Below, one piece after another: positions 12,840 to 28,715 of a DNA stretch of 64,000 nt. The notes under the pieces were generated by a model. It had not been told where the DNA came from. It saw only the letters and a list, made by a program, of their open reading frames with translations, and did not search any database. Where the stretch lies: assembly GCA_015698045.1 (NCBI GenBank), contig BLAL01000228.1:1415001-1479000 (forward strand), given 5' to 3'. The number at the start of each line of letters is the position of its first letter. Positions within the stretch are counted from its first letter, which is position 1. The translations under genes were made by a program, and so were the position numbers. This stretch comes from Rhizophagus clarus. Taxonomy: Eukaryota; Glomeromycota; Glomeromycetes; Glomerales; Glomeraceae.

Positions 12840-13326
12840 AACCGAGTTTTTTTATGAAAAAAGAATGTATGTTTTCGATAGTTTCGATAGTTTCGATAGA
12901 AGAATATGACGTATTCTAATCTATTAATTTATTATATTTTATTGAAATTTTAAATAAGTAATTCTGTTTGCAATTGAGTAAATGATTAAATTGATATTTT
13001 TCTTAATTCTATTTTTAATATTACTAAAATAATAAATATTTTAATATTTATTTTTTTGTTATATATGCGTGTGAAACTTCTTTTTTTAAGACGTGTAAAA
13101 ATAATGCTAAAAATAAGTATAAAACATACTTATTGATCTTAATATCAAATAAATGAAAACCGTGAACCGGCAACCCACCAACGTGTAGAATTTCACGTCT
13201 AAAAATGTACATTTTCCAAATTGAAAAAAAAAAAATACCTAATTTTGTGAATGAAAATAAATAAGGATCAAATAAAATACTACAAAACTATTAAAATGCA
13301 AAGGTATTTACAAAGATGGTTAATTA
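12840..13326. other. AT-rich spacer, 3' side of the peptidase gene
   Basis: No gene is seen. This stretch lies between the last BTB-TLDc relic and the stop codon of the minus-strand peptidase and probably holds the latter's 3' UTR. A triple 'gtttcgata' repeat sits at about 12872-12899. Confidence 0.5.
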
Positions 13327-16300
13327 TCAGTTTCCTCCGGCTCCAAAACTTTGCCAAAGATATTCCGTAAGTAAATAATAAAGCTATAAAAATTCCAAAT
13401 GTTAATATAACATTCAAATGGTAAAAATAGTAAAAGGATGAAAAATTCGTACCTCTTTATTAGCGTTATGTAAATCAATATTATGATTACTATCGGTATA
13501 GAATTGCACACGATAATTGTGGACCGAAGCAAGTGTTAACCTATCAATTAAATTAGCAGTATTTTGGAAGTGAACTGTAAAATACATATATGTTATATTA
13601 ATATTTTAAATGCAAATCAAAAAGATTATCATGATAAACTAGAATTTATTCATTATACTCAACCATTGTCTATTAAAAATTTTAAATCAATGAAAAACGA
13701 GAAAGTTATTAATAAAACAAATAATTGTTGATCAATAATTCAATTATATCATAAAAAATACAATCAATATTTACCATCACCAGTTCCATGTACAAGTAAA
13801 AATTTGGCATTTTCGAAACCTGTCATATTAGTAATAGCACTATGATCATAACCACTTGGATTTTGTGCCGGTGTCTTCATATAACGTTCAGTATAAATAG
13901 AATCATAGTATCTATTTAAAATAAAAATAAGTAAGTATACACACAAATTATAACTTCTAAAAATTTCGATTTACCTCCAATCAGTAACAGGTGCGACGGC
14001 CATTCCAACTTGGAAAATTCTAGAATCTAATTCAATAACTTTTGTAGTCAAAAACCCTCCAAATGACCAGCCCCAAACTGCCATTTTATTTGAATCAACA
14101 TAAGGTAATTGTGACCAATAACGTCCAGCATTAACTACATCCTCTGATTCAAATTCGCCTAAATGTTTTCTAACACCACATCTGAATTTCCTTCCCTTGA
14201 ACCCTGTACCGCGTGTGTCGACTATTACTGTGATATATTTTAATCGATCTGATGAAGCTAAAAACACATGCCAATCGACTTTAAATTTTGTTTGAACGAG
14301 CTGAGAATTTGGACCTCCATAAACATTGAATAATACTGGGTATTTTGTTCTTCCGCTTTCATCCATTCCTGGTGGTCTTATTTCGACGGCATTAAGAACT
14401 AATTGGCAAAATAAATTAATAAGTCATTGTTATTGCTCTATTTCAAGAGACGAGGATAAAATAAAACTTACTATTTCCATCACTTTCAATCGTTAAATAT
14501 CTTTTTGTGGGAGTTTCAAGAGATCCCATAAGTTTCCTGAGTTCATCATTCTCATTCAAAACCAATTCAAAATCTAAATACATCATCATGATTAACTCAT
14601 TTAAAATCGAAATTTTTTTTAAAAAAAAAATATTTTTTTTTTTTGAACTTACTAGGATCTCCAACTTTCAATACTTTTTGCCAGGGAATATCGGGACCTT
14701 CGTAATTTAAACTATAGTATTGAGCGCCTTGTGAAAAACTAGCTGAATAATATCCTTCATTATTGATATCTGTTAATGCTGTCCTATTTTTCCCATCAAA
14801 GTCTACGGAATATAAATGTCTTTCTATCGAAGATTTCTCCGTGCTGATAAAATATCTAATAAAATAATAGAAAAGTTATAATGTTGAATCTTATAAATTA
14901 TCCTTGTTTAAAACCTTTAAAAATCTTATTCTTACATCAATCCTCGTTCATAATCAACTGATTTTATTTTACCATCAACCTCCCATTCTCCACTAGTGAG
15001 AAACTTTGGCGTATTTGAATCAATAGGTGAAAACAAAGCAAGGTGATCATATCCATTATTGACTACGATATCAATATAACCATCATCTTTGAGACTACCT
15101 GACTTTTTCACGAAGTACATACTCTTATTCTACATAGTTAAAGAATAACAATATTAATATGTTCTTACAATATGAGTGCTAGGAAAAATTTTCTCGCCAT
15201 ATTGGAAATAAATAAACTTACAATTTCGTACCATCCACCATCCATTTTATCAGCATTTTCTTCACGTACAGTTCTTCCTCTACGGGTATTTATATCGACA
15301 AGAATTATCCTTGAAATGTCTTGAACGCGATTCATGACTCTTACTAAAACATTATCATCCCCGGCCCACATAACTTCTGCTATTATTCTTTCATCATCTG
15401 AAAAATCATCTTCAAAAGGGATAGCACCAAATTGTGAGGCTAATGGAGTTTCCAAGTCATAGACATGAAAAGTTGCAATCGGGTTTGGATATCCAGGTTT
15501 AGGATATCTCATGACAACTTCTCTAGGATAAGGTGTAGCGTTAAAATGGGTCAGATAAAGAGGAAATTGGTATTCGGGTACTTCAGACTCATTTAATCGA
15601 AGATAGGCGAGACGTTTTCCTTCGTTAGACCACCAAATTGCATTATCATCTTTAAGAACCTCCTCTATAATACAAATATTTTAGATTACTTCAACCACTT
15701 TTTGTACTCATTAAAATATATGTAATGAACCAAAGATAAATACCTTCATAAATCCAGTCTGGCATACCATTAAATACGACGGCTGAACCATCAAATGTGA
15801 GGCGTCTTTCGTCTACTAAATCTACCGATACGTACAAGTCATTATCTTTGATAAAGGCCTATGGAATAATCAGAGTTAAATTAGTTTTGATGATACAAAA
15901 TATAAATGAATGATTTATAATATAACCTTACCACAGTATGACCAACAGGACTCCATTGAGCATATGCTATTACCGCTTGATGATCATTGTCAATAGGCGT
16001 TGTAAGAGGGAAAGCTGAACGCGATGTTATATTAAAAATCCAATAATTTGAAAAGTGTGAAAATCTCCATTGCTTAAAGGAGAAATTATATGATAATTAA
16101 TATGATATTAATTTCTACCATAAGAACAAGCAAATTTTTTCATATTTAATACCTTCGTTTTGTTGGTCGAAAGCAAAACATATTGTGAATCCGGCGATAC
16201 AAAAAATTCATTATAAAAAAGATGATCGCCATTAGGCTAAAAATAAAATACTATAGTTGAGTACTCTCATCTTAGACAATAAATTAAGTGTATGTGTCCT

Positions 16301-17010
16301 AAATACTAACATCGATAAGATCCTTCCCATTGACCAAAGTTTCCGTTTTCTCATTTGCGATATACTTCAGTATTATGCTATCATCATGATCTCGATATAT
16401 GTAAGCACCATCATCAACTAAAAACGAAGATTTATTTGTAAACATATAAACTTTTTAATTGATAATTAAAATTAAACTGAACCAACATACCATTGCCCGC
16501 CTTAGTCCATTCTAACTTCTGAAATTCGGGAAGAAAACTACCGTTATATAGATCATCAAATTGTATTCGGCTAGCAAGGTTATCGGTAGTTCCAGACATA
16601 TAGCCCGTCCTATAAAATCCATAAATTATAGCCGAGGCAACCCAGGCGAATACAAATATTCCAGCAATACATAAACACGGTAAAATTGATTTATCCATTT
16701 TCTATGAATTAGTTAAAGTAAATTTGTTAATTAATTCTGAATGTATTTTTTTTTCCTTTGAGGGAAGTAAACTCACATCTTGTTTTCCGTATTCCATGCC
16801 ATCTATATTTTCTTCCATGTCAAGTACAGTATCGTCTTCCCCCCTTTCTTTATTGAGCATGGTCTCTTGTTCTTCCTCATTATTACCGTGTCCGAATCCA
16901 TTGTCGCTGTTTGGGGAATCTAGAGGATCCCCAGTGTCAGTCACAGAAGTTAATCGTGGATCATGTTCTGTTTCCTTGGAAGGTAACGATATATATTTCA
17001 TAAAGCTCAT
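13327..17010 (-). CDS. Dipeptidyl peptidase IV-type type II membrane serine peptidase (S9B)
   Basis: Fifteen exons on the minus strand: 16777-17010, 16491-16701, 16311-16417, 16153-16236, 15932-16072, 15744-15858, 15222-15664, 14936-15129, 14653-14855, 14472-14573, 13975-14398, 13775-13911, 13664-13669, 13453-13574 and 13327-13383. They give 859 residues in one frame. An acidic cytoplasmic tail (1-79) is followed by one membrane anchor (about 85-108, [20 protein letters not shown]), a beta-propeller (about 120-610, with the substrate-N-terminus motif DWIYEEEV at 293-300), and an alpha/beta-hydrolase domain. The catalytic triad is Ser723 in WGWSFGG, Asp798 in HGTGDDNVHF and His831. The family removes X-Pro/X-Ala dipeptides; fungal relatives STE13 and DAP2 act in the late Golgi and vacuole membrane. 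Whether this one is Golgi or vacuolar cannot be told. Without the 6-nt exon at 13664-13669 the protein would lack Asp-Asn after the catalytic Asp. Confidence 0.9.
13664..13669 (-). other. Six-nucleotide microexon of the DPP IV-type gene
   Basis: On the minus strand the sequence reads TTTTAATAG|ACAATG|GTTGAGT, an acceptor, six bases and a donor. Spliced between exons ending GATG and beginning TTCAC, it adds Asp-Asn and turns HGTGD-VHFQ into the family motif HGTGDDNVHFQ. The phases fit exactly, and the enclosing interval (13575-13774, 200 bp) is about two to three times longer than the other introns of the gene. Confidence 0.8.
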
Positions 17011-17839
17011 TTTTTACTATTTAAGAAATAAAACTTTTCCCTTTGCAATATCCTTCATGAACAGCCAATGTCGTCTTATTCACGAAGAACCGACTATTAA
17101 CGGTTGTAATGTAAAAAAAAAAAAAAGACTAAGCCACCACTAAGCCACCACTAAGCCAAATAATTCTAAAAATGATTATTTCTATTGAATGTTATTTGTA
17201 ATTACAAAATTTATGTAATAAGGGCTTAGTTATAATAAATTAAAGAAATTAGAAAACTTTCGTTTTGAACTCAGACTCCAGAACTGACAAATTTTTACTT
17301 TCAAAAGAATGTGTGGCTAATATAAATAGAATATTAATTTTATAATTAACAAATCATTTGTGATTTTATCAATATACCAAATAGGTAAAATTATTTTGGA
17401 TACCATAGTGCTTTCTGTTACATTTCTATGAAATTTCTAATTATAGCGATTGTATGATCAAAAGTGCCGATCAAATAAAAACCAACTAAGCCAATATGAT
17501 TTATATGACTTAAGCCACATTGTTTGATTTTGTCGCCCGAATTAAGGTCTAAAGCTTTAATTAATTTTACGTTTAAATTGTGTGGTAGTTAATAGAACAT
17601 CTAACGGATACACCTATCGACATAAAAGGTTGTCAATAAATAGTAATCTATTGTTTTTTTAATGATTCATTCAAAGAAATATAGTTAAAATTAAATAAAT
17701 ATAACTCAGTGTTCGATATTAATTTTGGACAATTTTAAATCTTACGAGAATTGAATCATATCCGCTGATCGTGTAACATAACAAAATATGGAATATCGCT
17801 TTATTAGCAAGAATTTGCAATTTATAGATTCATGAAAAG
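17011..17839. promoter_or_regulatory. Divergent intergenic region between peptidase and CLC genes
   Basis: These 829 bases separate two head-to-head start codons, so they must hold both promoters. A short tandem 'taagccaccac' repeat (about 17130-17156) lies on the peptidase side, and further AAGCCA words occur at 17485-17515. No defined TATA box or known operator could be assigned. Confidence 0.45.
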
Positions 17840-21793
<3,954 letters not shown>

Positions 21794-22258
21794 TTTATTT
21801 TTATTTAAGAGATTAAATATATTAATATTGTAATTAGAAAATTCCGAGAGAGTTGTATATTATAAAAAAAATAATTGTAAATTTCGGACATTTTAAATTA
21901 AATCCTAAATAAATTTAGGAAAAAAAAATTGAACTAATGTGATTGCATTTATTGCACCGAAATTTGTTCCAGCAAAGAAATTTCATGATTGGTTAACGTC
22001 TCTGCATCACTTAATAATTAAGTCATGATCCCATAATCCATTGCCTGAATGAGAATATCTGCGGAGGATCGGGATATTTACATGGTCCGTACTAATTATT
22101 ATCGACAGGTTTGTACTCCGGTAACATTTGATATTAAGGTTATTGATCTTCGTACGACATAATACGGCATTATTAAATTTATAAGTGTGAAAATCTCTCC
22201 AGTGAGATAAAATTCTCTTCATTCTTTTTTTGATCCATAATAAATATACAAAAACGTC

Positions 22259-24991
22259 ATGGAAATCGATAGTTTATCCATCATTTTATTGATTTTAATC
22301 ATATTATTTACATTTCTTTCAATTCGTGATGCTCCAAGTCCCGACGTGCATCCGTTATTATTGACTTCACAGTCTGACTGTGCTAAAGTTCGAAACCCTG
22401 GAGAGACTGCTATTTACAGAGCAAGTAGTTCTGCTCATGGCATGCCATTAATGACAAGTCCTGATAAAAGTATAAAAATTATTTCCGATTTATTTGAAAA
22501 TGGAAAAAAACTCGGAACGGACTGTCTTGGTTTCAAGGATGTTAATGGGTTTCATTGGGTATATATACTTGTAACTTATTTATTAAAAATAAATTATAAT
22601 TAATGTTAAGGATTAATTCATTATCTAATGCTTTAAAAATTAAATTATCTTAGGAATCATATCGTAAGTAACAAAATATGAAATTAATAATGATTTATTA
22701 AAAAAAAAAAAAAGAATTTAATAACGAAGTTATATTTTATATTGCATTAAATTTTAGAACAAGTTTCCGAAAGAGTTGTAAAGTTTGGAACAGGATTGAT
22801 AAAATCCACAGAATTGACGCCTAAATCATCAAATATGTTTGGAATTTTCATGAATAGTCGTCCAGGTATTATACCGAAAGTGACTTTTTTTATTTCTTCT
22901 GAAACCATATAACTAAAAAAAATACTTCTTTGTCTATAAAGAATGGGTGATTGCGGATTTAGGTAAATATAATGACATTATAAATTCCGGTCATAATATT
23001 TTTCTGTGAATTAACGATTTTTTTTTTTTTTTAAAAAAAAAAGTTGCCAGTCATTATAGTTTAATTACGGTAGCTATACCAAGTATTCCTCTTCGTTTGA
23101 ATGACGTCATCAACCAAATCAATCTTACACAAATCGGAGTTATAGTGGTATCCAATGATACACTTCCGATTATTTTCAGTGCCGCGCCATCTTGTACATC
23201 ATTGAAACATATCATATTGACCGAGTCTTCGATTTCTTCCGATCAAAGCGATAAGGCCAAAGCTTTGGATTTAACTTTGACAACATTTAAAAAAGTTGAA
23301 GAACTAGGGTCTCAATCTAAATTGGATTTTGTTTTAGCTGGTAAAGTTTCAACTTTATCATCTCATTTATGATACATATTTGGTGATACAATTTGATTTG
23401 AATACAATCGACTTTGAACTTTCTTATTACAACCAACAGAACCAGAAGAAACTGCAACTATTGTCTTTTCGAGTGGCACTACGTCAGGCGTATGTAAAAT
23501 ATTATAATTTATTTTTTACAAGGTTAAAATTAATGAACTGTTCTATTTATTTCTTTCATAGGAACCAATTGGAGTTGAATTGACACATGAAGTAAGTTAA
23601 TTAATTTATTATTTAACAAACAATATATGAAAATTATATTAACTTTGACACTGAATGTTAGAATCTCGTTGCAGATGTTGGTAAGTTCGAACGAACTTTG
23701 CTATAGGATGTGTACATTATAAAGGATTTTTTTAATAATTTTCTTCTTAATTAGCTGGGATCCTTTCGACAATTCCAAATGCACAGAAAATCACGCCCTC
23801 TGATAAGCATTTATCATTTTTGCCACTTGGTAAGAATTAATTTAAGTAGTTATATTGCTTTTACACTTCTATTTACCTTTACATGATTTCATATTCTGTT
23901 TAGCATATATGTTTGAGAGGATTGCAGTTCTTGCTCTTTTATATTCCGGAGCATCGATTGCGTTTTATAGTGGAAATTTATCTACTGTATTAAAAGAAGC
24001 GGAAGAAGTTAAACCTACCATTTTTACCAGGTTTGAATATTTATTCTCATTTTTTAATTTTTTTTTAAGATTCTAATCTTCGTCTTTCATTTTTATAGTA
24101 CACCTCGATTTTTGATTCGATTTCATGAAACTATTAGACAAACATATGGAAGTCATTTACTTTTTGAAAGAGGATATGCGTATAAATTAAAACATTTAAG
24201 AAGAGGAAAGTTGGTTACGAATTCAATTTGGGATATGTTGGTATTTAACAAGATCAAAGAAGAATTTGGAGGCCAAGTTCGAGTAATTATTACTGGAGCT
24301 GGTAAATATTATCTTTTTTTTTTAAAAAAAAAAAAAAAAAAGGAAAGAAAAGAAAAATTAAATCTTAACATGACAGGAAACTCAATACTCGTTTTATTGT
24401 GATAGGACCAATTTCTCAAACTATACTTGATTTTCTCCGTATGACTGTTGGATGTCAAGTTATTCAAGTTTATGGTCTTACTCAATGTAGTGGAGCTGTG
24501 ACAACAAATGCGTTTTTTGATTATCAACCAGCTGATAAATCTGGATGTGATTCACATACTGGCGGACCAATTCCATGTAATGAAATCAAATTGATTAACT
24601 ATGAGGAGAAAGGTTACACTGTTGAAGATAAACCTAATCCTAGGGGAGAAGTATGTACATTTATAATAGTTTTACGGGTTTGATTATTGATAATCAAATA
24701 TGTTTTGTCAATAAATTATAGATTTGTGTAAGAGGGCCAAATGTTATGAAAGGATATTATAAACGTCCTGAGCAAACAGCTCAAGCGATTGATGCCGAAG
24801 GGTGGCTTCATACTAGTGATATTGGAATGATCTTACCGAATGGAACCTTAAAAATCATTGATAGGAAATTGGTAAATTATTATCACCTCTTTTGTTTTTT
24901 TTTCTTTTCTTTTTTTTTTTTTTTTAAAAAAAAATTCATTATCTAATTTTTTCTATAGCCAATTAAACGACAGAAAGCGGAAGAATTTTAA
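22259..24991 (+). CDS. Long-chain acyl-CoA synthetase-like protein, C-terminally truncated
   Basis: Proposed exons: 22259-22558, 22654-22663 (10 nt), 22758-22865, 22942-22962 (21 nt), 23044-23340, 23440-23489, 23562-23591, 23662-23680 (19 nt), 23755-23829, 23904-24030, 24099-24301, 24406-24650, 24722-24871 and 24959-24991. They give about 555 residues in one frame. A hydrophobic N-terminus (7-23) is followed by the AMP-binding fold. Motifs are the P-loop TIVFSSGTTSG (252-262), DKHLSFLPL/AYMFER, the ITGAGPIS region, YGLTQCSGAVT, GWLHTSDIG and IIDRK. The family activates fatty acids to acyl-CoA at membranes. After IIDRK the usual 100-150 residues carrying the catalytic lysine are absent; instead a doubtful last exon adds ten residues and stops. 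So the gene is either truncated and probably inactive in the thioester step, or decaying. A hAT-type MITE sits 70 bp downstream. The last exon is the least certain. Confidence 0.8.
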
Positions 24992-25052
24992 ATTTTAAGT
25001 ATTGCTATTCTAGTTGAGTTGTAATTGTATTATTTTTTTTTTTTTAATTTGT

Positions 25053-25314
25053 ATTGCAATCAGTGCTTAAAATAGTACTTTAAATTCCGGCAAAATCCGG
25101 AATTTTTAAAAAATCCCCGGTAAAAATTTTTTGAACCGGATTATTTTCCGGAAAAATTTCAAGATAAACGGATCCTTGCCTGGCAAAACTTTGCTCATCG
25201 GCACGTATTATTACTAGATATTTTTTCTTTCCGGATTCTTCAGCTGGTAAAATATTTTTATTCCGGACTCTTGGCCGGTAAAATTCAATTTCTATTTTAA
25301 GCACTGATTGCAAT
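25053..25314. mobile_element. hAT-type MITE with 8-bp target duplication
   Basis: The element at 25061-25306 (246 bp) begins CAGTGCTTAAAATAG and ends in the exact inverse, CTATTTTAAGCACTG. It is flanked by the direct 8-bp repeat ATTGCAAT (25053-25060 and 25307-25314), which is itself palindromic. CAGTG termini and an 8-bp duplication are hallmarks of hAT elements. The interior is rich in TCCGG/CCGGA words and has no transposase. Confidence 0.85.
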
Positions 25315-26400
25315 TATTTAATAATAAATAATTCTTTAATCAATGGTCATGTACTTCAAAAAAGAATATCGTATGCCTTATTATTAAAAATTATTGTAAT
25401 GAAGAAAAAAGAGGGGGGGCATGTCGAAACTCGTATTTATCTTTTAGAAATAACTTTCTACCCCCACGTAAATACGTAAAGTGGGGAATGAAAAATATTC
25501 GTAATAAGGTGAAGGGAATGAAAAATGAAGTCATTTTCATAAGTTGTATGACTTCTTTCAACAAGTTTGATAGGACAACGAAGGGTTAATAATGGGCGGA
25601 AAGCGCAAAAATTTTTGCAATTTATTTATTTCAAATATGATAATAACGCTCCCATACCAGCAGATCAACCCTGGTAGCCTAAAAATAATTTTAGTATATA
25701 TATCAAAATCTTCTCCAGTAATACGCCTGAACGTGAAATTTTGATATTGTTACTAGGTAGTTTAAATATATAGCACGTGATTAACCCGTGGCTTAGCTGT
25801 GCCACAATTCGGCATATCTGAAAAAAAGAGAAATAACTATTCTTCCTTTTATCATAGAGCTTTTATAATTTTACCCTAGATGTATTTTTACCCACTCTAC
25901 AAGTTTTTATAGTCTTTACCGATCTTTTCTAAAATGGGATTTAGCGAAAAAAATGTTTATTTGAATAGACCAAAAGTAACATTCAATACCGCCACTCTAG
26001 GTAAACTTGCAGAACAGCCAAAAATTACGTCTATTATACAACTTTCAAAACCATAGTAAGGAAAGATTGTTTTTTTTTTGCATTTTTGCTGCGCCACAAT
26101 TTGCCACAAACTTGTTGCAGAAACAAATTGTAATAAAAACATCTTTAAGGATTTTTTTTATTTGACATAAAGCTTTCAACTTATACTGTAGATGTAATTA
26201 CACTGCTCTGTAAATTTACTTAGGGTTCAAAAGAAGATTTTACATATAAATGATTGATTCTTTGTCGATCGTTTCCAAAAATGAATTTCGGGAAAGAAAG
26301 ATTTTTGTTAAATAAGATTTAAAATCGCCTTTGTCGCTCTAAGTAAACTTGACCTTGTAATTTTTGAGGTTGTATGTTATTAAAAAAAATTTTTCTCTTT
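25315..26400. other. Gene-poor spacer
   Basis: No gene recognised. A G7 run with GA-rich flanks occurs at about 25404-25420. Short minus-strand ORFs have no supporting features. Confidence 0.5.
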
Positions 26401-26410
26401 ATGATGTCAC

Positions 26411-26580
26411 AAAGCCACCACCTTTTTTTAATGAAAACTGTTTCATGTAATCACACTGGTAATTGTATCAAAGTACTATATAGTCATAAAAGGCCACCAC
26501 CTTTTTTTTAATAAATACTCCTGAAAACTGTTCATGTAATCATACTGATAATTGTTTCGAAGTACGATATTGTCATAACA
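26411..26580 (+). repeat. Two-copy tandem repeat of about 80-90 bp
   Basis: Two diverged copies (about 26411-26488 and about 26490-26577) each start with gCCACCACC and a T-run. Each continues through TGAAAACTGTT, CATGTAATCA and TACT/ACTGRTAATTGT to GTCATAA. The second copy has a few extra bases after the T-run. No coding potential. Confidence 0.75.
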
Positions 26581-26825
26581 AACCATTGACCAAAAGTTTA
26601 TTTTAATATTAGTTACGATGTTATATGATATCGAAATTCCCCTAAAAAGAAATAATATTCTTTGAAACTATGGAGGTAGAAGAGCCTCAAATATCTGTAA
26701 AACATGCAAAAATTTTGTATTTTCTGATCACTTAAATTCTTGTGTTCACAGTAATCCATTTCTTCAAGATGTGGATGTGACAATGTATCGATTTCTTAAA
26801 AAAATATAATCAGGAATTAGATCTT

Positions 26826-26999
26826 ATGGATAGTGAAATTAATGTAATCGACGATAATGCAATTAGTAGTAGAGACTTGTTTTTGTTGACGGAAAATGAT
26901 CTTATTAAAATTGGATTGAAACTCGGTCCGGCTAAAAGAATCATGATCCTCACGAAACAGATCAAGAGGCTCGGCGAGTTACAGGATAATATGGCGTAG
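26826..26999 (+). pseudogene. SAM-domain gene remnant
   Basis: An open frame of 57 residues encodes most of a sterile-alpha-motif domain: DSEINVIDDNAISSRDLFLL, ENDLIKIGLKLGPAKRIMI, then KQIKRLGELQ. The family's usual N-terminal helix (a 'RFLKKYNQELDLM' type sequence) is just upstream at about 26785-26825 in another frame, across an A-run, so the gene looks broken. SAM domains mediate protein-protein association. It lies 240 bp before the Crinkler-like relic, and the two may once have belonged to neighbouring or fused genes. The family assignment is from the D-L-x-x-L-x-x-x-D-L-x-x-x-G-I/L pattern. Confidence 0.6.
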
Positions 27000-27238
27000 T
27001 TTTTTTTCGTCTCTCTTTATCACATTTGCCAATAATCTTTCCTAGTTATCATCATATAACCTTCATTGTGCTTAAATATTCTTTGATTTCTTTTTTTTTG
27101 AATATTAACTTGTATCCATACGTTTATTCCATTAAAACTACCTAGAAGCGCACAAAACGTGATAACAATACGCGGGAAGACGTTACGTAGAAGGACAATA
27201 TGAACAAAGCCTTGAAAGAATTTTGAAACGCTTTAAAA

Positions 27239-28715
27239 ATGACAAATTATGAAAAGGATGATCCGCTCTTAACAGTGCACAATAATATCAATTTTTTTGG
27301 GAAGCCAGGTAAACCCTCAAATATATTTGTAATGATTCCGCTTGAGATTGTTCTCAAGGACATTATAAAAAATCTACGTATCTCTGGTAATCCTTGCATC
27401 GGGAAAAGTTTTTTCGGTTATTTTCTAATCAATCGTCTTGTGAAAAATAATAAAACGATTGTATACGACGCCGTTCAAACTACGGTTCTGAATAAAGTTG
27501 TTTTACTCGGTCAAACAATAGAAGAAGTTCGTTTTCTTGAAAATAATTCTTATAATTTTGCGACATACATTGGGGTCCCGAAAGTATGGTACATTGCAGA
27601 TGGAGAAAAGCCGCAACTTTCTGAGGCCAAGACGGTTCTAATTTGTTCACCACTTAAAAAGATTTTGATAAACGTATTCCAGATATAATATTCATGCTCC
27701 GTATGGTCTCTAAATGAGATCAATATGTGTAGAACAAGAAATGGTTAATAATCTATATTTGAAGTGGAGAGGGATTCCCAGATATGTTTTGGAAGGTGCT
27801 TACGATACTATTATCCAAGAACAACTTGATAACGCTGTAGCAGCATGCGATATTAATATACTTGTGATTTATCGGAGGAAATTATACTGAAGATGATATT
27901 AGTCACAAACTAATCTATATTTGGACAACCTACGATAATGATAAATCTTAATGAAATGGATGCAATATTGGATGGGGTAAAAGTAATCCAGTCTTGGGTT
28001 GTTTTTTTGAACAAGTTGCTCATCGAATGTTACAAAATAGAGGAAAATTTGAACGTTGTTCTTTAAATACAGATATTGGGGGAAACTGTTGATCTTCCAA
28101 TTTCCAAATCGCGAATTACCTTCATTCTTTCAAATTGAATGAGATAAACCAGGATATTTACTCTAGGCCTCTTGATAAAAATTTTCCATCATTAGATGCG
28201 ATTTTTGCACCTAGTTGACTCTTACAAATAGTGATGTGCATTTTATGCTTCCAATGATATAAAATTCGATTGGAAGCTTCCAATCCAAATGAATTTATTA
28301 GGGAATTATGCTTCCAAACCTTCCAAAAGTACTTCCAAAGTGCTTCCAATCTTCCAAGTGCACATCACTGCTTACAAATGACTACTGCAATGAGCCATCT
28401 TATTAAAATGAGTGGGTTGAAAAGAGTTCAAAGTAAATTAGATATGGGGAAAGATATCGAGTTTTGTTTTGTCGTACCTATATGACAAATATAAAAAGCA
28501 GAAATATGTTACTGAACACAAGGATGCTATGATTATACCACTCAAGCAATACGTTTTTAAAATTGATTTGTCTTAAATACATCATCTTCATCATCCGATA
28601 TAGAAGAAACTAGTGTCCCATTGGAATTAAAAATTGTAGATGTAAGCGTAAAGGATTGTCAGAGATAAATGTCATCCAAAGAGTATAATTTGTGAAAATA
28701 CACGACGCACCTGTG
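27239..28715 (+). pseudogene. Crinkler (CRN)-like effector gene, relic
   Basis: The left part (27239-27688) encodes an NTPase-like segment with a Walker A-type stretch (SGNPCIGKSFFGYFL) and YDAVQ. It is followed by patches such as VWYIADGEKPQ that resemble the C-terminal NTPase/nuclease region of Crinkler-type proteins, which are abundant in Glomeromycotina and oomycetes. Later patches to about 28715 include a Ser-rich tail. The gene is clearly broken, with several interruptions, and a 142-bp MITE lies within it. No typical N-terminal LxLFLAK region is visible nearby. The assignment rests on remembered family patterns, not a search. Confidence 0.5.
28221..28378. mobile_element. hAT-type MITE inside the Crinkler-like relic
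   Basis: The element at 28229-28370 (142 bp) has inverted ends (TAGTGATGTGCA ... TGCACATCACTG). It is flanked by the direct 8-bp repeat CTTACAAA (28221-28228 and 28371-28378). The interior is built of CTTCCAA/TTGGAAG words. There is no coding capacity. The clean duplication indicates transposition, and the near-perfect ends suggest a fairly young insertion. Confidence 0.85.

Noticed and set aside
16724-17143. 139-residue Ser/Cys-rich plus-strand ORF
   Set aside because: It is the antisense of the acidic N-terminal exon of the peptidase, whose frame continues through introns into a complete S9B protein.
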